From the NCBI GenBank assembly GCA_021234155.1, contig JAJEKV010000087.1, positions 997,968 through 1,061,967 of the forward strand: 64,000 nucleotides of DNA, given 5' to 3'. Numbering within the stretch: position 1 is the first letter of the stretch; each line of letters starts with the position of its first letter. The translations under genes and the position numbers were made by a program. Positions 10,840-22,378 of the stretch are shown here, piece by piece. This DNA comes from Isoetes taiwanensis. Its lineage: Eukaryota; Streptophyta; Lycopodiopsida; Isoetales; Isoetaceae. The notes under the pieces were generated by a model. That model ran no database searches. It was not told the origin of the DNA and was given only the letters and a program-made list of their open reading frames with translations.

Positions 10840-11815
10840 TTGCACTCAACTCCTATGTACAGAAATGGTCCTTTGATCTCATCTAGGAAGAATCATGGAA
10901 CTCTTAGATGAGCTTCCCAACTTGATTCAAGAGTTTTGGCCTTTAACAATTATATTAAAAGATTACTTAACTTGATCTCTTTTTTTTTCCTTAATATGTC
11001 TATCTCCTAGCCTTCTCCATACATATTCTATTCTATTCTATTCTTACGGAGAAAGGGATGGGCAACACTGAAAGATATTCAAGCAACAAATAATGATATG
11101 ACTAAATATTACTTTCCATTGCATTTTCTACCAACTAACGCACTTATTATGCATCCTCTTACAGTACCTCATGCAGAATACATACCACTAACACATAAGC
11201 TTGGTGCTCCTTGTCGTACCACTAAACATCTTGGCTATTGGCCAAACCTGTATTTGTTTTTGCAGTGTGTACAATCACAACCACAGTACCGTCAGGTTGC
11301 AATGGGTGCAACAATGAAGAATCTATGGTAAAGTCCAGAACTTCAAGAAGGGTATATGAGCAAACTAAAGCTGAAAGACCAAATGCCGTATTGCTCATAG
11401 AGCCTTAGCATTAGTTATAAAATGAGACATAGAAAGATCTATAACACCTTTGGTGGTGTTATAGAGGCTGCAAAACTCCATAAATCTTGAAAGCTCTTGC
11501 AAAATACTAACTCCATGTCTATCTAACTCACATCTCTTACAGCGGCCGTGAAACGCTCTATAGTAGTAGATTCAATGCAAGGCAAACTAGAAAATGTATC
11601 CACAGGCAGAGGAAGAACATGACTTGTTATCACCTCCCCTTCCAACCAACATATGAGGTTTTTCACTGGTGGACGAACATTGTCGCCACCTTAATATTCA
11701 TGCACCCTAACCATCACTCACTTGAATAAAACGTTTTTGACAGACAATAAAATGAAAGATTCATTTTTTGTAAACTTGATGATATTTAAACTTTAACAAC
11801 TGGGCATGCCAACTT
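10840..11815. other. Unresolved DNA between gypsy fragments
   Basis: A short microsatellite 'attctattctattct' lies near 11028-11042. Nothing else could be assigned. An open frame at 11098-11331 has no family motif. Likely more retrotransposon debris. Confidence 0.3.
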
Positions 11816-11819
11816 TAGG

Positions 11820-11965
11820 TATTATGTATTGGTAGCTAGTCAAGCACTCATCCCATTTAGAAGGCTTATCCCATACATAATTTCTAAGCATGTCTCCAAC
11901 CAATGTAGTTTGTCCTCTTTATCTGTCCAAATGCGAGGATGATATGATGTACTTATCCAATCCCT
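11820..11965 (-). pseudogene. Ty3/gypsy integrase core fragment
   Basis: The minus strand shows a decayed STSYHPRIWTDKEDKLHW stretch followed by LETCLEIMYG, matching the region around the catalytic glutamate of gypsy integrases (normally SSAYHPQTDGQTE followed by LRN). Only this piece remains. The right side is cut by the GC-rich insertion starting near 11966. Confidence 0.55.
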
Positions 11966-12771
11966 CAGGATGATGTGGTGGTGCAGGTTTGGAAGGTTCA
12001 TCCGGATGTTGTGTCTTCTTGTTTTGTGCGGTCTTGTTACAGGTGGCCGGGCTATTCATGACACACCGCCCCTTCGGCAAGCAAGTGGTCTGCAGCTTCC
12101 GGGTTCTCGATGGCGCTTCGGTTTGGGCGTGGACATGGAGCTCACTTCCCCACCGGGGTTAGGGTGCTTATACGTGGTAGGTGATGCCCCACCGTATCGT
12201 GGAAATGCTCCGGTGAGTCGGTTTAAGGCGGTGTGGGCCCTCTCTGCCCCTTGTTGTGGCCTTCATCGTGAGACTGGGAGCATTGTGCGGTTTTATGCCC
12301 TCACTTGCGTGCTGCACGGGATTGGGTTAGGGCTCGTTTGGTGAGATTGACTAGCCGGCCGATTCTTTCGCTTCATGTATATCTGGTGCTTGGCGGCTCT
12401 TGCGGCGTAAACCTTGCATCCGTCGCGTGGCTTGGTTGGTGTGGCTGATTTGGAAGCGGCGGTGGTTGTGGATCTTCGGGGATTGACTGCAGCCTCTCGA
12501 TTCCTCGACTCGGGTAAAAGCTTTCAAAGCTTTCGGGTGTTCCCGGATTAGTAGAAGCGGAAGTTTGCCATTTGGCGGGACTTCTTGGGTGTTGTAGATG
12601 GTGATGGTCGGTTTGTACTGGCCAAAACAGAGTTGCGGTTTTTTCGTGAGTTTGTTGTGGAGTGTCGAGGTATCGCTGTCTCTTTGGAGCAGTTCTCCTT
12701 CCTCCTCACTTGCTTTGTAACATTACTATTCTTTTAATATATTGATGACACAGTTCTTCAAAAAAAAAAAG
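11966..12771 (+). mobile_element. Poly(A)-ended GC-rich insertion, probably 5'-truncated LINE 3' end
   Basis: A block of high GC content that ends in 'cttttaatatattgatgaca' and a short A run (12760-12770), typical of plant L1-type 3' ends. The open frame at 11970-12344 (MMWWCRFGRF...) has no motif I recognise. It sits inside a minus-strand gypsy integrase, which points to retrotransposition into older debris. No clear target duplication was found. Confidence 0.45.
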
Positions 12772-13320
12772 GTCCTTCCAAAAACAATTTGATTTTGAAA
12801 TTTGACTCCGAAATGATAGCTTCGTTATCTTGTACAATCTAAATATTTTTCTTGTGACTGACCTTGTTGTATCCAACAAATAGTATCTATGTTTATAGAA
12901 TAGTAAAATGTGCAATATAATACTACAATATTTTGTATCATATACTTCAATGTTTTGTATCATGGCCGAGCTGAGCTCGCGGAAATCTTGTGATGGTGTC
13001 CATGGAGATGGTTTCACATTTTCTAGCTTTCTTGAAATCCCTAGTTGTTAAGCTATAGGCATCGTTAATGTATGTTGCTACGTCCCCTCTCATTCCTGGG
13101 CATAGTAATTGGCTCGAATTTTAAACTAAATTTTGGCAATCCTGGATATCTAGCTATGGGGCTATCATATGTCTCATTAAAAAAATCAATGGCCTCATTC
13201 GTGATGCTTTTTATAATATATCAAGTTTTCTTCCTTTAGAAATGCTCACGCCGGCTTCTGTTCTACTCTTTTTGTATAAATTTTGCCATAGGGATCCAAA
13301 GTCTTTGTCATTCTGTAATC
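12772..13320. other. AT-rich unassigned DNA
   Basis: No recognisable coding motif on either strand; a minus-strand open frame (12706-13017) has no supporting features. Confidence 0.3.
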
Positions 13321-13324
13321 TTTT

Positions 13325-13690
13325 CTCGATCTTAATCCCACATTCACTTGCAAGTATTCAGATTTATGATCATCCTCTCGACGATATCTTGATCTACTTA
13401 AAAGCCCTGTAAAAACCTAGAGAACATCTTAGAAAGATATTTGAAATTCTATGTGAGCACAAACTCTATGATAAAAGATCTAAGTTCCACTTTGGTGCCA
13501 CAAGGATGGAGAAAATGAGCCATATCATATCTCCAGAAGAATATTAAGGGACCTACAAAATTCAAGCAATCAATGATTGGCCATCACCTATGAATATTCA
13601 CGATAGAACTTCTTGGGTCTAGCAAGATATTAAAGCGTTGGGAGGAGAAGGAAAACCATCTTTCGCAAAGTTGAAGAATTTACTAACAAT
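13325..13690 (+). pseudogene. Ty3/gypsy RT remnant
   Basis: In the plus strand LDDILIYLK (about 13377-13404) is the catalytic YLDD region. It is followed by HKLYDKRSKFHFGATRME, HIISPEE and IQAINDWPSPMNIHD, the usual connection region of gypsy RT. Stops interrupt it. It faces the minus-strand RT fragment on its right. Confidence 0.75.
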
Positions 13691-13984
13691 ATATGTGCTT
13701 TGCATGTCCTATGACTCATCATCTTCTAGACCGGATCTGAAGAAAGAGGAGTCGAGGCTGTCATAGTTGCACGTAAGATTTATTGCATATTATTCAAGAA
13801 GAATCAATAAAGCAGAGTAGAGATACCTATGAGCACCCTTAGTGATAGTTTGAACATTGGGGATATGGGGCACTATCTCTTATGAAAGAATTTCAGCTCA
13901 ACATCAATCATCAGAGTCTCCAATAAGTCAGAACCAGCCTGACCTGAACTTTAGAAATTTTAGGAGGAGTATGGTTGATAGTCT

Positions 13985-14440
13985 ACATATCTAACAAATT
14001 TGACTATAATAATGGATATGCCCACAAACAATCTCCTACTTGCAACACAATCTCATCAAGGTAGGGTCTGAACACGTCATTCATCAATTTCAAGAATGTT
14101 GCTAGGCCATTGATAGACCAAAGGCTATAGCTATAAATTCATAGGCCTATATCTCGTTTCAGAAGTTGATTTATGGATGTCTTCTTCCTTAAATCATGTT
14201 GGTCATAGTCGGACCTGAGATCTATCTTGGAGAGATACTTTGTCTCTTGCACGTGGCCCATCAAATCATTGGTCCTCAGCATGGCATACTTATTTTTTAT
14301 TCCAAAATTAATTAGCTGTTGGTAATTTATGTTGGTAAAGAATCCCACCTTAAGCAACTCTTGTACCTATTTCTCAAGCTTGTCATGCTCCAGATTTGTC
14401 ATTTGATATAAAGAAATCTTGGAAATTGCCTTATCTCGCT
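13985..14440 (-). pseudogene. Ty3/gypsy RT remnant, opposite orientation
   Basis: The minus strand reads NFGIKNKYAMLRTNDLM, then TKYLSKIDLRSDYDQ (about 14215), a frameshift, and FLKLMNDVFRPYLDEIV (about 14060). These are RT motifs A-B of a gypsy element. Stops and frameshifts make it inactive. A convergent pair with the plus-strand fragment suggests two independent insertions or an inversion. Confidence 0.75.
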
Positions 14441-14703
14441 ATGAGTAGCACGTTTGCTAGTTGGCACTGTCATTGTGACTTGCTTCTCTTGCAATCAATT
14501 ACCTCCTTTAAAGCCTACAACTACGAAGGTCTTTTAATCCTAGATAACAATAGGCCTGCTATGTTGTTTGAGTCCCATAGACCTTAATTTCTAGTCTCTG
14601 TAGATGAAATCAATTCAATTCTTATATGATATCAATCATTCCATACCCAGAATGTGAGCATTTTTTCTCATGCCAATGGTTTCTACCACAAACCATTAAC
14701 ATC

Positions 14704-15225
14704 CAACATATTATAATTAAATCCCCCAACACATAACAACCAACACATAACAACCATTGACATTAACAACCAACACATAACTACCATTGACATTAATTAA
14801 CACAACCATTGGGTCCAACACGTTTAAATTAAAATCCCCCTTAAACCATCTTTGGTTTGGGTGCATATTCACACGGGAGGTGACTCCAGGCAACGAGAGC
14901 TTTCCTCATTTGTGGGGTATGCAAGTACCAAATTTGCTATACTGTATAACAAGATTCGCAAAATACTATAAGATTTCAAGCGAATACTATATGTTGTTGA
15001 TTTCAGATGCGTGCAAAATACAATTATGAGGGCTCTGGCTGCCCTCACGTCATCCCCCTGTGAATATGCACCCAAACCAAAGGGGCTTTAGGGGATTTTA
15101 ATTTAAATGTGTTGGACCCAATGGTTGTGTTAATTAATGTCAATGGTAGTTATATGTTGGTTGTTAATGTCAATGGTTGTTATGTGTTGGTTGTTATGTG
15201 TTGGGGATTTAATTTTTATATGTTG
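14704..15225. mobile_element. Foldback/MITE-like element, copy a, with arms of about 185 bp
   Basis: The outer arms (14704-14890 and about 15050-15225) are near-perfect inverted repeats. On the left come 'acacataacaaccattgac', 'cacaaccattgggtccaaca' and 'tttggtttgggtgcatattc'; the same blocks return in reverse complement and reverse order on the right. The loop holds 'gtggggtatgcaagtac' and 'atactataagattt'. Related copies are at 26930-27265 (left arm lost) and 38190-39690 (split by another insertion). It has no coding capacity. Transcription would give a long hairpin, a possible small-RNA source (inference). Confidence 0.85.
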
Positions 15226-15965
15226 ATATTAATGAGCTTTGTTCCCGAGGGCCTTAGGGAGGTCACCTCGATTAGTGACAAAAATTTTAGAATTCAAACC
15301 GAGAAAAACTAGAATTCATTTGAGGCTTTCATCACCGTAGCTTTTGAATTTGATCACAATAAAACAAATAGAACATTCTATGGCAAGGTCTTAGACACAA
15401 GATATATCAGCCGCCAAATCAATCCAAACTGAGTTGGGAAAGGAATAGCCGAGATGGCTGGGAAAAGGCACTGCCTCGGCCCGACAACTCAAAGCAAAAA
15501 CGTTGAGCAAAATGAATTGAAGCAAACCAAGAGCCAATCTGTGACCACTGAACGGCTGAATCCCCCGCAAAATCGTTGGAGACAAGAAAAGCAAATCTAT
15601 AAATACCAAGCTTGCTCACCCAATCGACCAGTGGCAGGAGTTGCACATGAAGAAGCTTCACCCGGGGACAACCCTACCCAACCAGGGCCTGAACCCAATC
15701 GCGAACCGGATCCTAACGAGTTGTTCTCGATAAACTTTACATCCGTCATAGCCATCTTATTACCTTGCCATAGCGAACCGCAGAGTTTTCGAATAAGGTA
15801 GGGTAGGAAGCAAGTCCTTCAAGGGATGAGAAAGGGAAGCTAGAAGGAACAGAATAGAGTAGAGAAACTAGCTCAAGAGAACGCCGATAAGAGAAAAACT
15901 AAAAATGAAGAGTATATATAGAAGAAGGCAGTCCATAAATAGCAACGTCCCTTGCCAAAGAATGG
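15226..15965. other. Unassigned sequence
   Basis: An open frame at 15454-15801 (115 residues, polar and proline-rich towards its end) has no recognisable domain, and the opposite strand is also open in part. I see no reliable gene. Confidence 0.3.
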
Positions 15966-15998
15966 CGGTTCTATTGCGAATACTTCGCAATAGAACCG
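15966..15998. repeat. Perfect 15-bp hairpin with 3-base loop
   Basis: CGGTTCTATTGCGAA (15966-15980) is followed by TAC and then its exact reverse complement (15984-15998). The surrounding sequence is unremarkable, so this is an isolated tight palindrome. Confidence 0.9.
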
Positions 15999-16390
15999 TG
16001 ACATAAGTAAAAGTTACCATAAAGATAGAGCAGATTGATCCCATTATTCTGAAAGTCATAAAATTTGCAACACCCGTACACAAACATTTTTCAACTGGAA
16101 TTTAACAGTAGCCTTTGGCCTCCATGGATTCTTGTGGTGAGAAACCAAAGTGGAAAACTTTTCTACTTGTTAGCACAAGGATCTAGAAGCCTTGGAATTT
16201 GATTAATAACTGCCTCAAAATCTAAAAATGCATGGTAATTTGCAAGCTTCATTCGGAATGAGCCATAAAACAATATCCAATAGTGCAATCCTGTATTAAT
16301 CAGCTGGTAGGATGTGAAAGCCTACCAAACCCGGCCGAAAAATTGCTGTTTTAGTATAGATAACTTAACCAAACATATCCATATTATACA

Positions 16391-16831
16391 CTATCAAAAA
16401 GATCTCGGAGAGAGCTTTCCAACGCAATAAAAATCATCTCAAACAGAGCTCTGGATCAAAAGTTATGATAAGAAATGTGTTGCCGGCGGGGAAACTGCAC
16501 TACATGCGCCCTTCAAGCCCACCACACACACAAAAAGAGGGCTTTTGTTGTGAGCCATTGGTTGTTGACCATTGGAAAAAAAGGCTAAAATCAATGGCCC
16601 TTCATGTGCCCATTATGCACCACACGCACAAAAAAAGGGCTTTTGTTGTGAGCCATTGATTGTTGACCATTGAAAAAAAAAAGGCTAAAATCAATGGCTT
16701 AGAAATGGTGCACTCTAGATGTACGCATTAGTACATCCATTTGAATACATCACGAAATCATAGGAAAACCTTCGTGAAAAGCGTACAAAAACACAAAGAA
16801 AACCCCCTGTTATTATGCTACATATTTGATG
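16391..16831 (+). repeat. Dispersed repeat R1, copy 2 (long form)
   Basis: Starts with 'cggagagagctttccaac' and 'ggatcaaaagttatg', and ends at 'atgctacatatt' near 16829. Inside, a unit of about 95 bp with 'gggcttttgttgtgagccat' and 'gttgaccattg' is tandemly doubled (about 16500-16595 and 16596-16697). The same long form occurs at 41365-41799, so the element is at least 430 bp long. Confidence 0.8.
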
Positions 16832-17584
16832 ATGAATACTAGTAAAACAAGTAGTTACATGTCAAACTTTATTCTCTTATTGTTCACTTTATGTATCTGT
16901 TGGCCCACATCTTAGGCCAACAAAGGGACGTTTATTAGAGTACAATGATTTTTTGGATAGTTAAGGAGCAACAAAATTAAAGGACCTGTTAAGCGATTGA
17001 GATTAAGAGGTGCTAAAGGGCATGAATGACCAAGATTGAGATTTATATTGTGTATTAATTTGCGAGGAGATAAAAACTCCCCCTCTTTGGTTCACGTCTC
17101 CCTGCTTCGGTTTTTACGGTTCTTGGAGGACAGTGAGAGCGCCCTCTACATTATTTATGGCTAAAGACCAAATGGGGAGTAAAAAAACATTCCTTTTCAA
17201 AAAAATAACATGCCAAAATTTATTGCTTGGAGTCCCTCCCCTCCTCAAAATTCTGTTTGTGGAGTGGTTCATACAATAGTTTTTTTAAATTTGGCTCCTC
17301 TGGGCGGGGGCGACGCTAATGACCATCCTCCTGGAGCTCGGTTCCCCTCACGACATCTTTCTCTAACCGCGAGTTTCCATTTGCTGAAACTTTATAACGT
17401 TCATATAATGTCTGTGTTAAACTCCTAAAGGTGTGACCAGACATTATTGATTCTAGACCAAGAGTGCACCTTTTTTAGAGTGACATATAAATTCCAACTT
17501 TGTGCCTATGGATGTTGTCTTGGATTGCAAGGCAATTGACTTTCATAGCTACTAGCAATGAATACTATACTTGACCTTAGTTGA
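16832..17584. other. Unassigned AT-rich sequence
   Basis: No coding motif or clear repeat structure seen on either strand. Confidence 0.3.
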
Positions 17585-17645
17585 ATTGAAGTGAATGGAT
17601 TTTATCGTCCATGGAGACCAATTGGCAATGGACCCAATCAAAATA
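17585..17645 (-). mobile_element. LINE 3'-terminal fragment
   Basis: The block 'ttttatcgtccatggagacc', followed by 'aattggcaatggaccca', matches the 3'-terminal module of the LINEs at 4155 and 53965. Similarity fades soon after, so only the extreme 3' end is present, as expected from abortive target-primed insertion. Confidence 0.6.
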
Positions 17646-17734
17646 GTACAACAAAAAGATTACTATCAGCATGATGTATTTAATGAAGGTTTCTATTTAG
17701 GGGAGGGTGCCCTTCTTCCACCCACTCCCCTTCA

Positions 17735-17830
17735 GTGGCCCACTTTTTGATCTTTAAATGCCCACTTTTTACCCTTTAATAGCCCACCCTTACCTTTTAA
17801 TAGTCCACATTTGTCCTTTAATAGCCCACC
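17735..17830 (+). repeat. Degenerate tandem repeat around 'tttaatagcccac'
   Basis: Four to five imperfect units of roughly 20 bp, each containing 'tttaatagcccac' or a close variant. The flanking 17860-17945 has related 'ggtccattaaag' blocks in the reverse sense. Confidence 0.6.
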
Positions 17831-17945
17831 TTAAGAAGTAATTGAAATTGAATTAGTGTATTAATGGGCACTTGTGGGCCAATGAAGGTCAAGTATGAGA
17901 ATTTGGTGGTTCATTGAAGGCTTTTAGTGGTCCATTAAAGGGCGT

Positions 17946-19010
17946 CTATTAGGGTTAAAATAACATAGAGCTTAAAGCCTTCGTAGCGAACTTCCAATTT
18001 GTGAAAACGATTTGTGTTTAGTATATGTAAAATTTTTAACACCTTGAAATTATAGGGTAAATCATCTTGATTTTCTAACCCGAAATTTCAAAGTGATTTT
18101 GACTTGATTTTGAGCTTCATCTCATCAAGGTTAATTTTCAGCTTCAAGACAATTTAGTTGCAACAGAATTGCATTCAACAACAGAATTACATTCAACTTG
18201 CACAACTTTCACAACAGAATTACATTCAACTTGCACAGTTTCATAACATAAATTCATTCTAATTGGAGTTAGAAAATTCAGTACAACATCTAACAGAAAA
18301 ACAGTTTTGATTAACCACTTCAAATTCTTACATCAAGTGTTGTGCAACTTCTACAGGATATCAGAAGCTGTACCAGGATTCTCACAAGTAACAAAGACAC
18401 AACTAGAAAATGTAGCACCAATGAAATTTTGCCCACCTGCATTACTAACTGTACTCCCCTTCGTAACATTATAATGTCCTCCCTATAACGCTTTCCTTGC
18501 CAAAGGATCTGCCCTCATCAACTCATTCACAAAACCTTCGTCAATAAATCAATGTGTCCTATATCTGCTTATGCTTCTCAGACAACTCTATATTTTCTTT
18601 CCTAGCCAAACAAACAACCTAAATAAAATATGAAACAGATTCAAAGCAAGATAGTGATTGAAATTTCAAAATAAATAAAATAAGATTACCTGCTTTTTGC
18701 TTCGACTTCCATAAAAATTCCAGAGTCAACCAATTCAACATTATCTTCTGATACAATTCATGTATATTTCGGAAGTTGTAACAAGTTATATATCATGTAA
18801 TTGAAATAATTTGCAAATTAATCATGTCTCAACGCAGGTTATCAGAGCTCGCTCTGTGATTATTGCTTTGCTATCAACTTTTGAAACGTATCATCTTCAG
18901 AATTCATAGCAGCGACAGTTGAAAAAACCATAAGAACCTGCTACACAACATTAAACTATAAATATGGAATAAAAAAGATTGGTTCAATAAAAAGTTGATT
19001 CAATAAGAAG
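17946..19010. other. AT-rich sequence with a short direct repeat
   Basis: A block 'acagaattacattcaacttg' occurs twice within 18180-18235. The region lies downstream of the minus-strand recombinase exon and may hold its 3' part, but no further coding was identified. Confidence 0.35.
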
Positions 19011-19013
19011 TCT

Positions 19014-19469
19014 TCACAGTACGTGCTTGGGAACAGCAAGACCATCTGGAGTACGATCATCCTGCACTCCAAACAATACCTTCCGCTTATTGCTCATTTG
19101 CTCGCCAAGGACCTCGTTATTCTCGTTATCATCAAGAGGCTTCGACGAAATAGATATAGCCTCATCGACTTGAACTTCTTTGCTCATGTCATATGTAATT
19201 ACAGAAAAAGTAAACAAAGATTCAATACTTTAACTAATAATAAAAGATAAATGATAAAAAGTAGGAAAAACTTACTTGCGGAAGCCGTCATATGTGTTAT
19301 GACCTGTAACCTGCATGCCGACTTCAGCTGGTACACCAGCCAATGCCAATCGTGTCACCAAAGTCACGCGTCCAGACTTCTTGCAAATCTCAGCATTCAC
19401 AGTCTGACCCATGACTTTAAGCCATTTTGTCACACGATTTATCCCAACCCTTTGCTTATGATAGCAAAC
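19014..19469 (-). pseudogene. DUF3504/Crypton-type tyrosine recombinase, C-terminal half
   Basis: On the minus strand an exon at 19469-19276 follows a pyrimidine-rich acceptor (AG at 19471-19470) and ends at a GTAAGT donor. It encodes YHKQRVGINRVTKWLK, SGRVTLVTRL, GVPAEVGMQ and VTGHNTYDGFRK. This matches box II of tyrosine recombinases as found in the ZMYM2/QRICH1/KIAA1958 family (pattern HSLRATSATRL...TGH...Y). The arginine is kept (codon 19368-19370), but the first box II histidine is lysine. A second exon (about 19198-19014) starts YDMSKEVQVDE, which would supply the tyrosine nucleophile; its acceptor AG appears lost. The gene would cut and join DNA strands, or be a domesticated DNA-binding relative. 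The N-terminal half is on the other strand at 21575. Inactive. Confidence 0.65.
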
Positions 19470-19689
19470 CTAAAACAGAAAAAATATATTAAGCTTATGT
19501 AAATATGAACTGAAGATTTAAAGCAAGAAAACAAGCAAACAAATGGAATGAAGACTTATGTTACTGCACCAGTTATCAATCGCACTAAAAAAGAGTGCAC
19601 CCTTCGTCTTGTCCTGAGTCCCAAATTGCCTTGAAGGTAAATGCCTCACGTATTATTTGTACGTGAAGATGAGATCTTCGCCACCTTTT

Positions 19690-21028
19690 TCTTCTCAAGT
19701 GGTACTTGGCAAACGGCAAGATTAATGCGCAGCCCCTCGGCAGTGCGGATTTTTTCAGGATCTGGCCGGACCTTTCCGTTGAAGACAAAGGTTTACTCTG
19801 TGCCCTCTTAGTTTTTTATCAAATCCACTGTGAGGATTCTGATTTGGTCATCTTCGAGTTGTTCAGCCTATGGCTTATATTTTTCATGATTTCTATCTGG
19901 CTGATACACAAGATAAATTCAGAGATGAGGCCCATCGCATTTTTCAAGGCAACCCTCATGCTCACTGGTTGTTATTAGAAAACAATCCGTATTTACAGGA
20001 TCCGGCTAGGTCCAACACTCTCTGCACTGAGTACATGCCTGAGCTTGCTCATCATCTACCTCTATGGCGGTGCCGAGACGTTGGAACAAAAGCGGAAGAA
20101 TTTAGCCCATCCCCGAGGATCTTCCGCTTGCACAAATTTATATCGCAAAGACACGGGTGGCTACAACTCCCTTTTGCCCTTTCGGACAACAAGACTATAC
20201 CCATAAGGTTGGGCTAATCCTCCGATCTATACCATGCTCTCGGATTGATTGGGACCCGGTGGTGCCGTGCTCTTGATGCGACCTTGTTAGGTGAATTCGA
20301 GGGAGCGGGCCAGCGCCCACGCCCGCGGGCATGGCTCAATCTCCCTATGCTTCATTAGGTGCTCCCGCACGCCCCAGGTATCTCATCTCGGATTGGCGTC
20401 TTTCTTTTTGGACTAAGGTCCTGGAAGGCCACGCTGGGTGGACTCCTCCTCAGATCTCCACGGATCTCCGCTGGGATCCGCGTTTTGTTCGACGCTCTAA
20501 TTGGGAGAATGGTGCTACTTTGGAGCACACTGAAAATTGGATCTACATCCCTAATGAGCGAGGTTGGCAGACACCCACTCATGCTGTCTCTGGCCTTGAT
20601 CTCTTTTTGGAGCGTGCTGCCACTTCCCCGGATCCATCTGTTCACCGCCAAACAGGTTTTTGTGCTGCTTTAAAGTGCCTTCTTTTGAGTTCTCTTGCCC
20701 GACATCGTCCTATTTATTATTGCAACCCGAATGCTAGCGTCAGTACCTTTGGCCTTCAGACCTGCCTTCTCATGGAATGCCAGTATGTTCCTGCTGAAGC
20801 ACACTGTGCCCTTGAAGAGATGGTGCAATCAGGGTTTCTCATTGATGCTCTTCCCGCAATTGATCTCAACACTCCTGCAGCTCTCCAGGCATGCCAAGAT
20901 CTTATTGGGAACTATCACAATGGCGCCCGTCCTCATACACGCCAGGATGAATTTCAAACTGTTGGGTTTCCGCCATCTGAAACAGTTCCCCCTTTTCTCC
21001 TCTCTGAGTGTCGTTTGGTGGGGGGGAG
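19690..21028 (+). pseudogene. Unrecognised ORF region upstream of an LTR
   Basis: Three overlapping plus-strand frames read as one broken protein: 19706-19870 (NGKINAQPLGSADFF), 19870-20217 (MAYIFHDFYLADTQDKF) and 20331-21028 (DWRLSFWTKVLEGHAGW..., ending ECRLVGG). The third is the longest open part. It is tryptophan-rich, has coding-like composition, and runs into the polypurine tract before the LTR at 21029. Its position between pol and the 3' LTR is where an extra retrotransposon ORF would lie, but I do not recognise the family and see no RT or integrase motif. It may instead be a gene captured by the element. Confidence 0.45.
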
Positions 21029-21510
21029 TGTTAGTCCTGTACGTCCTGGTATAGGACTATTCATGCACACGGAGGACCAGGTCAAGAACAAGGAGCCACA
21101 GTCAGGTCCAAGTCAGTCGTCAAAAGCCCAGCAGAAGACCAAGCAGCATACCACGCAGAAGACCACGCCCGCGACAAAGAAGAGGCCGAGAACAGACAAG
21201 TGACGGGCCGTCAGCGTCAGCGTTATTTCAGGCATCTCAAGAGGCACCGCCAACATTCCTGCAAATTACTCCTCCTTCCAGGAGTCGCCATTGTACTATA
21301 TATATGAGTAGAGCTAGCACTCGAGTTTTTAAATGAGTTTTTGGTCTTGTCTCCATTTTGTTTCTCTCTATTGCGAGAGCTCATGTATCATCATTGATAT
21401 CAAGAAGTTTTTGTCCTCATCATTGTGTTCGTATTGTTTTCTTTTGTTCTCTCTCTTTTTCTTTTCCTTGTTTCTTTTGCAAATCCCGCGTGACACAGCT
21501 ACCGGATTCT
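21029..21510 (+). repeat. Probable 3' LTR
   Basis: A guanine-rich polypurine tract (21017-21028) precedes TGTTAG at 21029, the classic TG start. A TATA-like 'actatatatatgag' lies at 21296-21309, followed by a T/C-rich leader, consistent with an LTR promoter. The right edge is uncertain (about 21500) because the next feature, a recombinase exon, has no visible target duplication. Confidence 0.45.
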
Positions 21511-21574
21511 CTTGTTTGATCCACGGGTCCTCACAGAGGGCTGTCTTGCAGGAGTTCCCCAACCCAGACCCCAA

Positions 21575-22378
21575 ACAGCGATGGCTCTAAAGGCCTCACT
21601 AATTGGGCTAGAAGGAGGTTTGACAGCTGGAGATTACGGTTTAATTTTGATTGCAGGATTTCAATTGAAGAGATCCCTGTAGTTGAATTGGCTGAAATGA
21701 TCATGAAATTTATGCTGCAAATCAAGAAAAAGAACAAGGAGGTTTATCCACCTGGAAGGTATGATTCTACACTCTAATTTGTTTAAGTTTTTATTACAGT
21801 TTCGTTTAGATTTTAGATTCAATTGTTTAATTTGTTAGGATTTTAGGATAGGATTTTTTATGGTCAGGTTTATGTTAGATTTACAATAGGTCTTCTGATA
21901 GGATTTAGGGAAGTTTTTTCTGATAAATTATTTGTTTTTGCAGTCTTAATGTGCCCTATAGAATATTTGGCAGAATTTTAAGAAAGAAACATAAGGTTAG
22001 GGTTGGTCAGATTGGTGTTGAGGAGCGTATGCCTTTGTAATAGCTGTTAGAAGATCCAGGTTGCTTAGAGTTAAAGGGAAGAAGAAGAAAGCATCTGTTA
22101 TCCCATTTAGTGTCGAGAATGACCTGTTCACAGATGATAACCATCAAATTTATCATCTTAGGGATTGTCAAAAGTGTCTTTGCTTTTATATCTGCAGCAG
22201 TTTTGGGATCAGGGCAGCTAAGGAAATTTGGAATTTAAAGATCTATCAATTTCCCTTGGAGATGAGTGAGAGTGGCGAGTTTGTGAAATATGAGGAAGTG
22301 TGCAGCAAAAGTTATAATCCTTCTGCTACGCGTTTTGAAGACCATCATTTTAGGGATCTAGTGTGGAGTTATGATTTG
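21575..22378 (+). pseudogene. DUF3504/Crypton-type tyrosine recombinase, N-terminal half
   Basis: Exon 1 (to 21758) encodes NWARRRFDSW and VELAEMIMKFMLQIKKKNK. A GT-AG intron (21759-21943) splits the key motif: joining the exons gives YPPGSL, the conserved core-binding signature of DUF3504 proteins, followed by GRILRKKHKVRVGQ. After one frameshift the frame at 22061-22375 has FSVENDLFTDDN, then box I as FGIRAAKEIWNLKIYQF (catalytic Arg codon 22211-22213) and YEEVCSKSYNP, where the lysine fits the beta-strand catalytic position. Box II and the tyrosine are absent here but present inverted at 19014-19469. Similarity stops near 22378, where a minus-strand gene begins. Confidence 0.7.
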
